A stretch of 64,000 nt of DNA from Streptomyces cyaneochromogenes (GCF_003963535.1 NZ_CP034539.1:4092001-4156000); one strand, 5' to 3'. Positions 26,999 to 35,333 are shown, numbered from the stretch's first letter. The notes: generated from the sequence alone by a model not told the origin. Numbers and translations: made by a program.

Positions 26999-28285
26999 AT
27001 GAATGACTGGCCCCAGGCATGGTCCGACGACAACCGCGGCAACCGTTACGGACGCGGCAGCGCGAGCGCACAGCCCGAGGGCGCGCGCGTGATGCGGCAG
27101 GTCCGCCGCGGTCAGGCGGCACCGCCCGGCCAGGGCTACGGCGGGGTGCCGCAGCAGCCGTCGTACGTGAACGGCCAGGGCCACGGCGGTTACCACAACG
27201 ACAGCGGCTACGACGACGGGTACGACAGCGGCTACAACACCGGCCAGGTCTACGGCGGTGGCGATGACGGTGGCGGCAGAGGGACGCGCGAGCCGCGGCC
27301 CGCGCCGAACTGGCGGCGCCGGATAAAGGTGACCTCGATCACGCTCGTGACGTTGCTGCTCGTGACGACCGTCGCCACCTACTTCTGGGCCGACGGCAAG
27401 CTCAACCGCGAGGTCGACCTGTCCAAGGTCATCGAGCGGCCGGAGGCGGGCGAAGGCACCAACTACCTGATCGTCGGCTCCGACAGCCGTGCGGGCATGT
27501 CCGCCGAGGAGAAGAAGAAGCTGCACACCGGGTCCGCCGAGGGCAAGCGCACGGACTCGATGATGATCCTGCACACCGGCAGCAACGGCCCGACGCTGAT
27601 CTCGCTGCCCCGTGACTCGAACGTCACGATCCCGTCGTTCAAGGGCTCGGACTCCGGCAAGCTCTACCAGGGCACCGGCCGTCAGGTGAAGCTGAACGCG
27701 GCGTACGCGGAGGACGGCCCCGAACTGCTGGTCCGCACCGTCGAGGCCAACACCGGTCTGCACATCGACCACTACGTCGAGATCGGCTTCGCCGGTTTCG
27801 CGAACATCGTGGACTCGGTCGGCGGCGTCGAGATCGACATCCCGCAGGACATCAAGGACTCCAAGTCCGGCGCGGACTTCAAGAAGGGCAAGCAGACCCT
27901 GAACGGCGAGGAGGCGCTCGCCTTCGTCCGCACCCGGTACGCGCTGGCCGGCTCCGACCTGGACCGTACGAAGAACCAGCAGAAGTTCCTCTCGGCGCTG
28001 GCCAACCAGGTGGCGACGCCGGGCACGGTCCTCAACCCGTTCAAGCTGTACCCGACGATGGGTGCCGGCCTGGACTCCCTGATCGTCGACAAGGACATGG
28101 GCCTGTACGACCTGGCGTCCATGTTCTGGGCGATGAAGGGCGTCAGCAGCGGCGAGGGCAAGTCCATGAACATGCCGATCTCGGGCAACTCCGCGAACGG
28201 CAACCTCCAGTGGGACACCGCGAAGGTGAAGACGCTGGTGGAGCAGCTGAAGAACGACGAGACGGTGACCGTCTCCGGCAAGTGA
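26999..28285 (+). CDS. LCP family ligase 5
   Basis: About 428 residues. A Gly/Tyr/Asp-rich cytoplasmic part (GYDDGYDSGYNTGQVYGGG) precedes a membrane helix (ITLVTLLLVTTVATYFWA) and the LCP domain (NYLIVGSDSRAGMSAEEKKK, DSMMILHTGSNGP, SLPRDSNVTIPS, LNAAYAEDGPELLVRTVEANTG, FVRTRYALAGSDLDRTKNQQKF). No LytR_C domain follows. The ATG at 26999 begins a conserved-looking MNDWPQAWSDDN; another ATG at 26978 has AAGAGG seven bases upstream and would add seven residues. A strong hairpin follows the stop. Confidence 0.9.
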   Translation: MNDWPQAWSDDNRGNRYGRGSASAQPEGARVMRQVRRGQAAPPGQGYGGVPQQPSYVNGQGHGGYHNDSGYDDGYDSGYNTGQVYGGGDDGGGRGTREPRPAPNWRRRIKVTSITLVTLLLVTTVATYFWADGKLNREVDLSKVIERPEAGEGTNYLIVGSDSRAGMSAEEKKKLHTGSAEGKRTDSMMILHTGSNGPTLISLPRDSNVTIPSFKGSDSGKLYQGTGRQVKLNAAYAEDGPELLVRTVEANTGLHIDHYVEIGFAGFANIVDSVGGVEIDIPQDIKDSKSGADFKKGKQTLNGEEALAFVRTRYALAGSDLDRTKNQQKFLSALANQVATPGTVLNPFKLYPTMGAGLDSLIVDKDMGLYDLASMFWAMKGVSSGEGKSMNMPISGNSANGNLQWDTAKVKTLVEQLKNDETVTVSGK

Positions 28286-28308
28286 GCAGCGCGCACCGCG
28301 CACACATC

Positions 28309-28332
28309 GAGGGCACCCCGAGGGGTGCCCTC
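28309..28332. terminator. Bidirectional hairpin terminator
   Basis: GAGGGCACCCC and GGGGTGCCCTC form a perfect 11-bp stem with a two-base loop between the convergent LCP 5 and copper-storage genes. Confidence 0.75.
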
Positions 28333-28355
28333 GCGTGCGTCACGCACGGCGCACG

Positions 28356-28718
28356 TCACATCGTGGCGCCCGCCATCGTGCGACAGGACTCGGCGCAGCG
28401 GCGACACGCCTCGGCGCAGCGCATCATCTGGGGATCGTCCGGCATGGACATACACGCCTCGGCGCACATCTCACAGGCCTTGGCGCACATCGCGCACATC
28501 TCGGCCGACATGGGCGAGCGGCGCATCATCATGTCCGCGCACATGCGGGTCGTCTCGGCGCAGTCCATGAGCGCCCGCATGATCTGCATCTGCGGCTGAC
28601 CGCCCATCTGCATGCAGGAGCTCATGGTCTCCTCGCAGACCACGTGGCAGGACATGCACGCGTCCACGCAGGCCTGCATCTCCTTGCTCATGGCGGTCAT
28701 GGTTCCGGGCTGGGTCAT
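28356..28718 (-). CDS. Four-helix bundle copper-storage protein (Csp, DUF326)
   Basis: A 120-residue protein with 16 cysteines (17, 21, 24, 28, 35, 53, 60, 75, 78, 82, 85, 89, 101, 105, 108, 112) and more than 20 methionines. The CxxxC, CxxC and CxxxxxxC spacing lines Cys along four helices, as in Csp3 proteins, which store many Cu(I) ions in the bundle core. No Tat or Sec signal is visible, so the protein is probably cytosolic. A near-perfect AGGAGGAGCC precedes the ATG. No copper regulator or exporter is adjacent. Confidence 0.92.
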   Translation of the reverse strand: MTQPGTMTAMSKEMQACVDACMSCHVVCEETMSSCMQMGGQPQMQIMRALMDCAETTRMCADMMMRRSPMSAEMCAMCAKACEMCAEACMSMPDDPQMMRCAEACRRCAESCRTMAGATM

Positions 28719-28935
28719 GGCTCCTCCTGGGGGGGCGGGAGCCCAGGGCGGGCCCCGTGCCCTTCCGTCCTACGCCTACCGGACGCGGGGCGCCATCGGG
28801 CGGACGGGAACAATCCGCACCGGATGCCGCACAGGGCACGGACCTCCGTGTTCCACCGAAGGCGAAGATACGGGACCGAACGGGTGAAGGGTGCCCGGAA
28901 GACCCGGACACCCTTCGACGTCAAATCCCCTGGGG

Positions 28936-30093
28936 TTACGGCAGGTTGCGCGCCATGACGATGCGCTGGACCTGGTTGGTGCCCTCGTAGATCTGCGTGA
29001 TCTTGGCGTCGCGCATCATGCGCTCGACCGGGTAGTCACGGGTGTAGCCGTAGCCGCCGAGGAGTTGGACCGCGTCGGTGGTGACCTCCATCGCCACGTC
29101 CGAGGCGAAGCACTTGGCGGCGGCGCCCAGATAGGTGAGGTCGGCGTCGACGCGCTGCGAGGCGGCCGCCGCCTGGTACGTCAGGGCGCGGGCGGCCGAG
29201 ATCTTCATGGACATGTCCGCGAGCATGAACTGGATGCCCTGGAAGTCGGCGATCGGCTTGCCGAACTGCTTGCGCTCCTGGACGTAGCCCTTGGCGTAGT
29301 CCAGGGCGCCCTGGGCGATACCGAGGGCCTGGGCGGCGATGGTGATGCGGGTGTGGTCCAGCGTCTTCATCGCCGTGGCGAAGCCGGTGCCCTCCTCGCC
29401 TATCATGCGGTCCGCCGGGACGCGAACGTTGTCCAGGTAGACCTCGCGGGTCGGCGAGCCCTTGATGCCGAGCTTCTTCTCGGGGGCGCCGAAGGAGACG
29501 CCCTCGTCGGACTTCTCCACGACGAAGGCCGAGATGCCCTTCGAGCGCTTGGTGGGGTCGGTCACGGCCATCACCGTGTAGTACTCGGACTCGCCCGCGT
29601 TGGTGATCCAGCGCTTCACGCCGTTCAGGACGTAGTGGTCGCCGTCGCGGACCGCCTTCGTCTTCATGCCGGCCGCGTCGGAACCGGCGTCGGGCTCGGA
29701 GAGGCAGTACGAGAACATGCCGTCGCCCTTGGCGAGCGGGGTCATGTACCGCTTCTTGAGGTCCTCGGAGCCGGAGAGGATCACCGGGAGCGAGCCCAGC
29801 TTGTTCACCGCGGGGATGAGGGAGGAGGACGCGCAGACGCGGGCCACCTCCTCGATCACGATCACCGTGGCGAGCGCGTCGGCGCCGGCGCCGCCGTACT
29901 CCTCGGGTACGTGGACGGCGTGCAGGTCGTTGGCCACCAGCGCGTCCAGCGCCTCCCGCGGGAAGCGCGCCTCCTCGTCCACCGCGGCGGCGTACGGCGC
30001 GATCTTCGCCTCGGCCAGGGAGCGGATGGCGTCACGGAGCATGTCGTGCTCCTCGGACGGGCGGTACAGGTCGAAGTCAGCCGATCCGGCCAA
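28936..30093 (-). CDS. Acyl-CoA dehydrogenase
   Basis: A 385-residue FAD-dependent acyl-CoA dehydrogenase that makes the 2-enoyl-CoA in fatty-acid or branched-chain breakdown. The flavin-binding YCLSEPDAGSDAAGM, the FAD dimer-interface QLLGGYGYTRDYPVERMMRD, and the active-site glutamate in IYEGTNQVQRIVMARNL are all intact. Start taken as the TTG at 30093 with a GGAG about ten bases upstream; the protein then has the normal family length. The spacer to the UDP-glucose dehydrogenase holds an A/T-rich patch near 30140-30170 that could be a promoter. Chain-length specificity is not readable. Confidence 0.92.
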   Translation of the reverse strand: MAGSADFDLYRPSEEHDMLRDAIRSLAEAKIAPYAAAVDEEARFPREALDALVANDLHAVHVPEEYGGAGADALATVIVIEEVARVCASSSLIPAVNKLGSLPVILSGSEDLKKRYMTPLAKGDGMFSYCLSEPDAGSDAAGMKTKAVRDGDHYVLNGVKRWITNAGESEYYTVMAVTDPTKRSKGISAFVVEKSDEGVSFGAPEKKLGIKGSPTREVYLDNVRVPADRMIGEEGTGFATAMKTLDHTRITIAAQALGIAQGALDYAKGYVQERKQFGKPIADFQGIQFMLADMSMKISAARALTYQAAAASQRVDADLTYLGAAAKCFASDVAMEVTTDAVQLLGGYGYTRDYPVERMMRDAKITQIYEGTNQVQRIVMARNLP

Positions 30094-30278
30094 GGTCTCT
30101 CACGCTCCAAGGACGCTGGTTGTAAGTGCGCTGGTGCTAATTACCGTTAAGTAACTCAAATTTTAGAGGGCGGCTCACGGGAGTGATACGTGAGCTTGGC
30201 GACAGGGGGGAAGTTGCCCGTCGGAAGCGCCGACTATGCTCGGGCGCGCACTGCCCCGTCCCCGTTTCTGGAGTCCCC

Positions 30279-31622
30279 ATGGCCCTGAAGATCACCGTGA
30301 TCGGCACCGGCTATCTCGGCGCGACGCACGCCGCCGCCATGGCCGAGCTGGGGTTCGAGGTACTGGGGCTGGACGTGGTGCCCGAGAAGATCGAGATGCT
30401 CCGGCGCGGCGAGGTCCCGATGTACGAGCCGGGACTCGAGGAACTGCTGCGCAAGCACGTCGCCGGCATCGAGGGGTCCACCGGGCGGCTCCGGTTCACC
30501 ATGGACTTCGCCGAGGTCGGCGAGTTCGGCGATGTGCACTTCGTGTGCGTGAACACGCCTCAGCGGCATGGCGAGTACGCCTGTGACATGTCGTACGTCG
30601 ACCGCGCCTTCGAGTCCCTCGCCCCGCACCTCACCGGTCCCGCCCTCGTCGTCGGCAAGTCCACCGTCCCCGTCGGCTCCGCCGACCGCCTCGCCTCCTA
30701 CCTCGCCGAGCACGCACCGGCCGGCGCGGACGCCGAGCTGGCCTGGAACCCGGAGTTCCTGCGTGAGGGCTTCGCGGTCGACGACACGCTGCACCCGGAC
30801 CGGATCGTGGTCGGTGTGCGCAGCGAGCGGGCCGAGAAGCTGCTGCGCGAGGTGTACACGACCCCGATCGCCGACGGCTCCCCGTTCGTCGTCACCGACT
30901 TCCCCACCGCCGAGCTGGTGAAGACCTCCGCCAACTCCTTCCTCGCCACCAAGATCTCCTTCATCAACGCGATGGCCGAGGTGTGCGAGGCCGCCGGCGG
31001 CGATGTCGCCAAGCTCGCGGAGGCCATCGGGTACGACGACCGGATCGGAAGGAAGTTCCTGCGGGCCGGGATCGGATTCGGCGGCGGCTGCCTGCCCAAG
31101 GACATCCGGGCCTTCATGGCCCGCGCCGGCGAGCTGGGCGCCGACCAGGCGCTGACCTTCCTGCGCGAGATCGACTCCATCAACATGCGCCAGCGCGGGC
31201 AGATGGTGGAGCTCGCGAGGCAGGCGCTGGGCGGCGGACCGTTCCTCGGCAAGCGGGTCGCGGTGCTCGGCGCCACCTTCAAGCCCGACTCCGACGACGT
31301 ACGGGACTCGCCCGCGCTGAACGTCGCCGGCCAGATCCACCTCCAGGGCGGCCAGGTCACGGTCTACGACCCCAAGGGCATGGAGAACGCCCGTCGTCTC
31401 TTCCCGACCCTCGGCTATGCCGACAGCGCGGTCGAGGCGGTGCGGGGCGCCGATGTCGTACTGCATCTGACGGAATGGCGGGAATTCCGCGAGCTTGACC
31501 CGGCGGAACTCGGTGAGGTCGCGGCGGCGCGGGTCGTTCTGGACGGGCGTAATGCGCTCGATCCGGCGGTGTGGCGGAAGGCCGGTTGGACCTATCGGGC
31601 GATGGGGCGGCCGACGGCCTGA
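30279..31622 (+). CDS. UDP-glucose 6-dehydrogenase family protein
   Basis: A 447-residue two-step NAD-dependent dehydrogenase that oxidises a UDP- (or GDP-) sugar to the uronate. The Rossmann motif VIGTGYLGATHAAAMAELG starts at residue 5, and the catalytic Cys is in GIGFGGGCLPKDIRAF; GATFKPDSDDVRDSPAL marks the C-terminal UDP-binding domain. The ATG has GGAG five bases upstream. The product, a uronic acid donor, fits the surrounding envelope genes. The downstream 31623-31640 sequence has a short AAAGGGCCTTT palindrome. Confidence 0.92.
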   Translation: MALKITVIGTGYLGATHAAAMAELGFEVLGLDVVPEKIEMLRRGEVPMYEPGLEELLRKHVAGIEGSTGRLRFTMDFAEVGEFGDVHFVCVNTPQRHGEYACDMSYVDRAFESLAPHLTGPALVVGKSTVPVGSADRLASYLAEHAPAGADAELAWNPEFLREGFAVDDTLHPDRIVVGVRSERAEKLLREVYTTPIADGSPFVVTDFPTAELVKTSANSFLATKISFINAMAEVCEAAGGDVAKLAEAIGYDDRIGRKFLRAGIGFGGGCLPKDIRAFMARAGELGADQALTFLREIDSINMRQRGQMVELARQALGGGPFLGKRVAVLGATFKPDSDDVRDSPALNVAGQIHLQGGQVTVYDPKGMENARRLFPTLGYADSAVEAVRGADVVLHLTEWREFRELDPAELGEVAAARVVLDGRNALDPAVWRKAGWTYRAMGRPTA

Positions 31623-31639
31623 GAAAAGGGCCTTTCCGG

Positions 31640-32126
31640 TAGGGGAATTCAGCCCTTTGACGGACGCGTAGCCCTGCGGAATTCGCTCGCCACTCTGGTC
31701 GGTCATCGACGAGGAGGACGGACACGCCTCCTCCGGCAGGCTGGACTTCGGCATCGGCACCGGCGCGTACGGCCCACTCGGCGGCCTGCGCGACGCGCTG
31801 CGCGCCAGACGTACGTGGACGGACGCCGGTCCGGCCGAGGCTCAGTCGGCCGGACCGGCGCTCCCCCCATTGTCCCCGTCACCGCCGCTTTGACGGAACC
31901 GCTTTCCAAGGAGACCGGGATGACAACCGTCACCCTCTTCACCGAACCGACCCCTCCCGGCGCCCCCGGCTCGGCCGCCCCCTGGCTGCCGCTGCCCGGC
32001 CACTACAAGGTGCCCCCGGCCGCTCACTGGTCGAACTCACCGCCCTCTGCGGCCCGTTACCGGTACGCCGCCGTATCCTCACCCTCGCCGAGGCCACGCA
32101 GGCCCAGCAACGACGCCCTTTCTCTC
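31640..32126. other. Long intergenic stretch, possible gene remnant
   Basis: No intact gene is evident between the UDP-glucose dehydrogenase and the second repeat family. One + frame reads SVIDEEDGHASSGRLDFGIG and GAYGPLGGLRDALRAR at about 31695-31800, which looks like protein, but it has no start and soon meets a stop, so it may be a decayed gene. A short open stretch beginning with ATG at 31920, with AAGGAG upstream, runs on into repeat sequence and has no recognisable family. Confidence 0.3.
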
Positions 32127-32154
32127 AGGGGCGCGGGGAACCGCGCGACCAGCC
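32127..32154. repeat. Second dispersed hairpin repeat, copy 1
   Basis: AGGGGCGCGGGGAACCGCGC followed by GACCAGCC, with the GCGCG..CGCGC stem. The same block with one change (AACTGCGC) is at 46070-46097. Both lie just past the 3' end of a gene. Confidence 0.75.
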
Positions 32155-32177
32155 CCCACGGCGCAGCAGACGATCAA

Positions 32178-32675
32178 CTACTTCGCCCGATACCGCCGCA
32201 TCTTCGCCCGCGCCCCACACACCTGCATGGAGCACCACCGCCCCCGCCCCGCCGGACTCCGGTCGTAGTACGCCCAGTGGCAGTCGACCGCCTCACAGGC
32301 CTTCAGCCGCATCCAGGTGCCCTCCACCAGGGCCTGGGCTATCGCCGCCGCGACCCGGGAAGCAAGCGGAACCTCATCGACCGCCCCCAGCACGGCGGAG
32401 CCACCCGCGTCGACCCGGACGAGCAACGGAGCCGCCGCCAGCAAGTCACCCAACGGCGTCACCACCCGATGCGGCACATGCCCCGCATGCGCGAGCAACG
32501 CCACCCGCAGCGACTCCCGCAGTTCCCGCACCCCCGCCAGATCCGCCTCGGCCACCCCGAACCGCGCCCGCCCTTCCACGGTGTCCAGCGAGTCGGCCCC
32601 CGACTCGATGTCCAGCGTGTTGACCAGGGACTGGACCAGCTCCAGGCCCCCGGGCGCGGGCGATCTCTCACTCAT
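32178..32675 (-). CDS. CGNR zinc-finger (ABATE domain) regulator
   Basis: A 165-residue protein with an N-terminal ABATE-like helical region and a C-terminal CGNR zinc finger: LKACEAVDCHWAYYDRSP then RGRWCSMQVCGARAKMRRYR, four cysteines in the family's CxxxxC...CxxxxC layout, with Gly-Ala-Arg where CGNR gives the family its name. Family members are putative DNA-binding transcription regulators. The gene is divergent from two VOC genes, with an array of inverted GTTACC motifs in the 117-base spacer, so it probably controls them and itself. The start is an ATG at 32675; no strong ribosome-binding site is visible. Confidence 0.85.
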   Translation of the reverse strand: MSERSPAPGGLELVQSLVNTLDIESGADSLDTVEGRARFGVAEADLAGVRELRESLRVALLAHAGHVPHRVVTPLGDLLAAAPLLVRVDAGGSAVLGAVDEVPLASRVAAAIAQALVEGTWMRLKACEAVDCHWAYYDRSPAGRGRWCSMQVCGARAKMRRYRAK

Positions 32676-32709
32676 GGCTGCACGCTACCTCCGACTGTCC
32701 CCTTGCGAC

Positions 32710-32771
32710 GTTACCGCCAATGCGGGACCATGCGGTAACGGAGTTACCTGTTGCAGCGTGTTGCAGGTAAC
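32710..32771. promoter_or_regulatory. Inverted GTTACC array between CGNR and VOC genes
   Basis: Two inverted pairs stand side by side: GTTACCG (32710-32716) with CGGTAAC (32733-32739), and GTTACCTG (32743-32750) with CAGGTAAC (32764-32771). The arms are exact and the inner parts unrelated. This looks like a two-site operator; binding by the CGNR protein is inferred. Confidence 0.6.
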
Positions 32772-32792
32772 CGAGACTTCGAGGAGGAAGTC

Positions 32793-33152
32793 ATGGCCAT
32801 CGCCGAACTGGGCGTCGTCGTCCTGGACTGTCCCGACCCCCGCGCCCTCGCCGACTTCTACGCCCGCGTGCTCGGCGGCAGCGTCGAGGGCGAGGGCGAC
32901 TGGGTGGACCTGAAGGTGTCCGGCGGACAGTCGCTGGCGTTCCAGGCCGCGCCCGGTTTCGTACCGCCGAAGTGGCCCGCGCCCGACCACTCGCAGCAGT
33001 TCCATCTGGACCTGACCGTCGAGGACCTGGACGCGGCCGAGAAGGAGATCCTGGCCCTGGGCGCGAGGCCGCTGGACACCGAGGACCGCTCGCGGAGCTT
33101 CCGGGTTTACGCGGATCCGGCGGGGCACCCGTTCTGCCTGTGCGCCTGCTGA
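32793..33152 (+). CDS. VOC (glyoxalase-like) protein 1
   Basis: A 119-residue vicinal-oxygen-chelate fold protein. The typical LDCPDPRALADFYARVLGG opens it and AAEKEILALGARPLD with RVYADPAGHPFCLC closes it. It has two beta-alpha-beta-beta-beta modules and would be a dimer; functions range from glyoxalase to antibiotic sequestration, and the substrate cannot be inferred. GAGGAGGAAG is placed six to ten bases before the ATG. It is followed 53 bases later by a close paralogue on the same strand, so the pair probably form an operon behind the GTTACC array. Confidence 0.88.
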   Translation: MAIAELGVVVLDCPDPRALADFYARVLGGSVEGEGDWVDLKVSGGQSLAFQAAPGFVPPKWPAPDHSQQFHLDLTVEDLDAAEKEILALGARPLDTEDRSRSFRVYADPAGHPFCLCAC

Positions 33153-33205
33153 TCACACCAGCGCTGATCACACGTCTCACACCTCGACCGCCGGAGGAAC
33201 CACCC

Positions 33206-33592
33206 ATGGCCCCCGTGGCACGCCTGCGTACCGTCGCCATCGACTGCCCCGACCCGCGCGCCCTGGCCCGCTTCTACGCCGATGTCGCGGGCGGTACGCC
33301 GGAGGACGACGACCCCGAATGGGTCGTGCTCCAGCTGCCGGACGGGCCACGGCTCGCCTTCCAGCCGGCGCCCGGGTACACCCCGCCGGAGTGGCCGCGC
33401 GCCGACCGCAACTCGCAGCAGTTCCACCTCGACTTCGACGCCGGGTCCACCTGGGAGGAGGTCGAGGCGGCCCAGGAGAAGGTGCTGGCGCTGGGCGCGC
33501 GGCTGCTGCAGGCGGAGGACAAGGAGGGCTGGCGGGTGTACGCCGACCCCGCGGGCCACCCCTTCTGCCTCTGCCTGATCGAGCGCCCCTGA
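33206..33592 (+). CDS. VOC (glyoxalase-like) protein 2
   Basis: A 128-residue paralogue of the preceding gene with the same blocks (IDCPDPRALARFYADVAGG, EKVLALGARLLQ, RVYADPAGHPFCLC). GGAGGAACCACCC lies directly ahead of the ATG. The near-identical tails suggest a recent tandem duplication. It ends beside an 11-bp tandem repeat of TGATCAGCCCC units at 33612-33643, which reaches the stop of the convergent dipeptidase-like gene. Confidence 0.88.
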   Translation: MAPVARLRTVAIDCPDPRALARFYADVAGGTPEDDDPEWVVLQLPDGPRLAFQPAPGYTPPEWPRADRNSQQFHLDFDAGSTWEEVEAAQEKVLALGARLLQAEDKEGWRVYADPAGHPFCLCLIERP

Positions 33593-33636
33593 GCAGCCCC
33601 GGTTGCCCTCCTGATCAGCCCCTGATCAGCCCCTGA

Positions 33637-34764
33637 TCAGCCGTCGAAATCCGCGATCTTCGCCGTCGACGGCTCCCGCCGCCGCTGCGCCTCCCGCGCC
33701 GTGAAGTCGGCCTCGCGCAGCACCCGCTGAACGTTGCCCCAGGTCAGCAGCGCGATGTCGGCCTCGGACCAGCCCCGGCGCAGCAGTTCGGCGATGAGGT
33801 GGGGGTAGCGGGAGGCGTCGGCGAGGTCCTGGGGGTGGGCGGTGCCGGCGTCGTAGGTGCCGGAGAGGCCGACGCACTCCGGGCCCGCGACCGCACGGAC
33901 GTGGTCGAGGTGGTCGGCGACGTCCCGTACGGACGGCCCGGTCTGCTCGGCGGTCAGCGGCACCATGCACACGCCCTTGACGGCGCCCAGGTCGGTGAGC
34001 AGGTCGTCGGGGAGGTTGGCGGGGTGGGGGCGCAGGGCGCGGGCGGCGGAGCGGGCGCACAGGACCGGAGCCTTGGAGACCGCGCAGGCACGGCGGACGG
34101 TGTCGGCGGAGCCACCGGAGAGGTCGGCCACCACCCCGAGCCGGTTCATCTCGCGCAGCACCTCCTCGCCGAACCGGGTCATCCCCGCCTCGCTCGCCCA
34201 GGACGTGCCGGACAGCGTGAGGGCGCGCAGTCCGAGCCCGTGCAGGGAGCGCAGGATGCCGAGCGAGTCACCGAGGGCGGCGGCCCCGGCGGGTCCGGGC
34301 AGGACGGCGATGCGGCCGCTGTGGCGGGCGTCGGTGATCGGTCCGGGGGTGCAGGCGAGGCGCAGGCCGTCGGGGTGGGACCGTACGACGGTCTTCACCA
34401 GGTCCAGCTGGTCCAGCGTGGCACTGACCGCCTGGTCCCCGTCCAGTGACTCGGGCAGGTGCAGCGCCCAGAACAGCGCGCCGACGTGACCTTCGCGCAT
34501 CCGCGGTATGTCCGTGTCGACGGCGCTCTCGCCGAGCTCCAGGTCGAACCAGGGCAGGTGACGCAGCGCCCACGGCAGTCCGCTGTAGCCGTCGGCCACG
34601 GGGTGGGCGGCGAGCAGGACGTGGGCACGGTCGAGGAGGTCGCTGCCGGTGCCGTCGGCCGGGCCGGAGACGGACGCGGACCGGCCGCCGGGCAGCGGGT
34701 CGGGCAGGTCGTCGAGTTCGCCGACCTCGGGGCTGGTGTCCAGTTCGTCCTTGAGGTCGGCCAT
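33637..34764 (-). CDS. M19 dipeptidase-like protein with lost metal ligands
   Basis: A 375-residue relative of membrane (renal) dipeptidase, clearly aligned with the intact paralogue at 36416-37600. However, the usual DGHND is DGYSG at 58-62, the SHV/S stretch is DLSGGSADT, the SHSSSRA stretch is ARSAARA and GGDYDG is SGTYDAG. The binuclear zinc site is therefore gone, while the overall fold and length are kept. It may bind a ligand or a partner without hydrolysis. The ATG has GGAG six bases upstream. Conservation across many residues suggests it is a maintained pseudoenzyme, not a decaying pseudogene. Confidence 0.8.
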   Translation of the reverse strand: MADLKDELDTSPEVGELDDLPDPLPGGRSASVSGPADGTGSDLLDRAHVLLAAHPVADGYSGLPWALRHLPWFDLELGESAVDTDIPRMREGHVGALFWALHLPESLDGDQAVSATLDQLDLVKTVVRSHPDGLRLACTPGPITDARHSGRIAVLPGPAGAAALGDSLGILRSLHGLGLRALTLSGTSWASEAGMTRFGEEVLREMNRLGVVADLSGGSADTVRRACAVSKAPVLCARSAARALRPHPANLPDDLLTDLGAVKGVCMVPLTAEQTGPSVRDVADHLDHVRAVAGPECVGLSGTYDAGTAHPQDLADASRYPHLIAELLRRGWSEADIALLTWGNVQRVLREADFTAREAQRRREPSTAKIADFDG

Positions 34765-34910
34765 GGCGGTCTCCGTACGTGATCGGTGCCCTGATCAGCA
34801 GTAACGTCACCGTCGCACGGACCCGGAGCGGCTTCCTGGTGGACGGTCCGTTCGGGGGTGAGGCCCGGCGATCCGCGTGGAGAGGCGCCTTCGGGGGTAG
34901 AGGGCGGCCG

Positions 34911-35270
34911 TCAGCGTTCCCGGGCCGCCTCGATCACCCCGTCCAGGGTGTCCCGGGAGCGCACGAGGTCGGCGATCAAGCGGTCGATACGGTCACGTTC
35001 GGCGGTGAGGTCCTCGACCAGCCGGGGCGTGGCGACGGCGGAGGGGCCGCCGTCGGTGTCCCGCATGCAGGGCAGCAGCTGCGCGATCCGGTTGCTGTGC
35101 AGTCCGGCGGCGAACAGCTCCTGGATCCGGATGACCCGGTCGACGGCCGCCTCCGGGTAGTCGCGGTGCCCGCCCGGGGTGCGCGCGGCGGGCAGCAGCC
35201 CCTGGGTCTCGTAGTAGCGCAGCGACCGCTCGCTCACGCCGGTGCGCCGGGCGAGTTCACCGATCCGCAT
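34911..35270 (-). CDS. MerR family transcriptional regulator
   Basis: A 119-residue protein with the N-terminal winged-helix of MerR proteins (MRIGELARRTGVSERSLRYY, then ETQGLLPAARTPGGHRDY) and a C-terminal coiled coil (LTAERDRIDRLIADLVRSRDTLD). Cys is limited to one residue (PCMRD), so metal sensing is unlikely; members like this often sense small organic molecules. CGGAGG is six bases before the ATG. It is divergent from the ene-reductase gene, with a MerR-type promoter between them, so it likely activates that gene. Confidence 0.92.
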   Translation of the reverse strand: MRIGELARRTGVSERSLRYYETQGLLPAARTPGGHRDYPEAAVDRVIRIQELFAAGLHSNRIAQLLPCMRDTDGGPSAVATPRLVEDLTAERDRIDRLIADLVRSRDTLDGVIEAARER

Positions 35271-35295
35271 CCGAAACCTCCGAGGGTTCACGGGC

Positions 35296-35327
35296 TTGAA
35301 TCTGACACTGATGTCAGGTTCTAGCGT
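35296..35327 (+). promoter_or_regulatory. MerR-type promoter of the ene-reductase gene
   Basis: TTGAAT (35296-35301) and TAGCGT (35322-35327) are separated by 20 bases, longer than normal, filled by the palindrome CTGACA-CTGA-TGTCAG (35302-35317). This is the usual layout for MerR activators, which twist an over-long spacer. The start of transcription would fall near 35334, so the mRNA may be leaderless. Confidence 0.65.
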
Positions 35328-35333
35328 ACGGGC

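Noticed and set aside
31815..32738. A 307-codon open frame on the + strand
   Set aside because: It runs through a dispersed repeat and antisense to the CGNR gene; its composition is Arg/Pro-rich, without a family.
33637..34764. Calling the dipeptidase-like gene a pseudogene
   Set aside because: The frame is intact at full length and has a good ribosome-binding site, so loss of ligands is better read as a pseudoenzyme.
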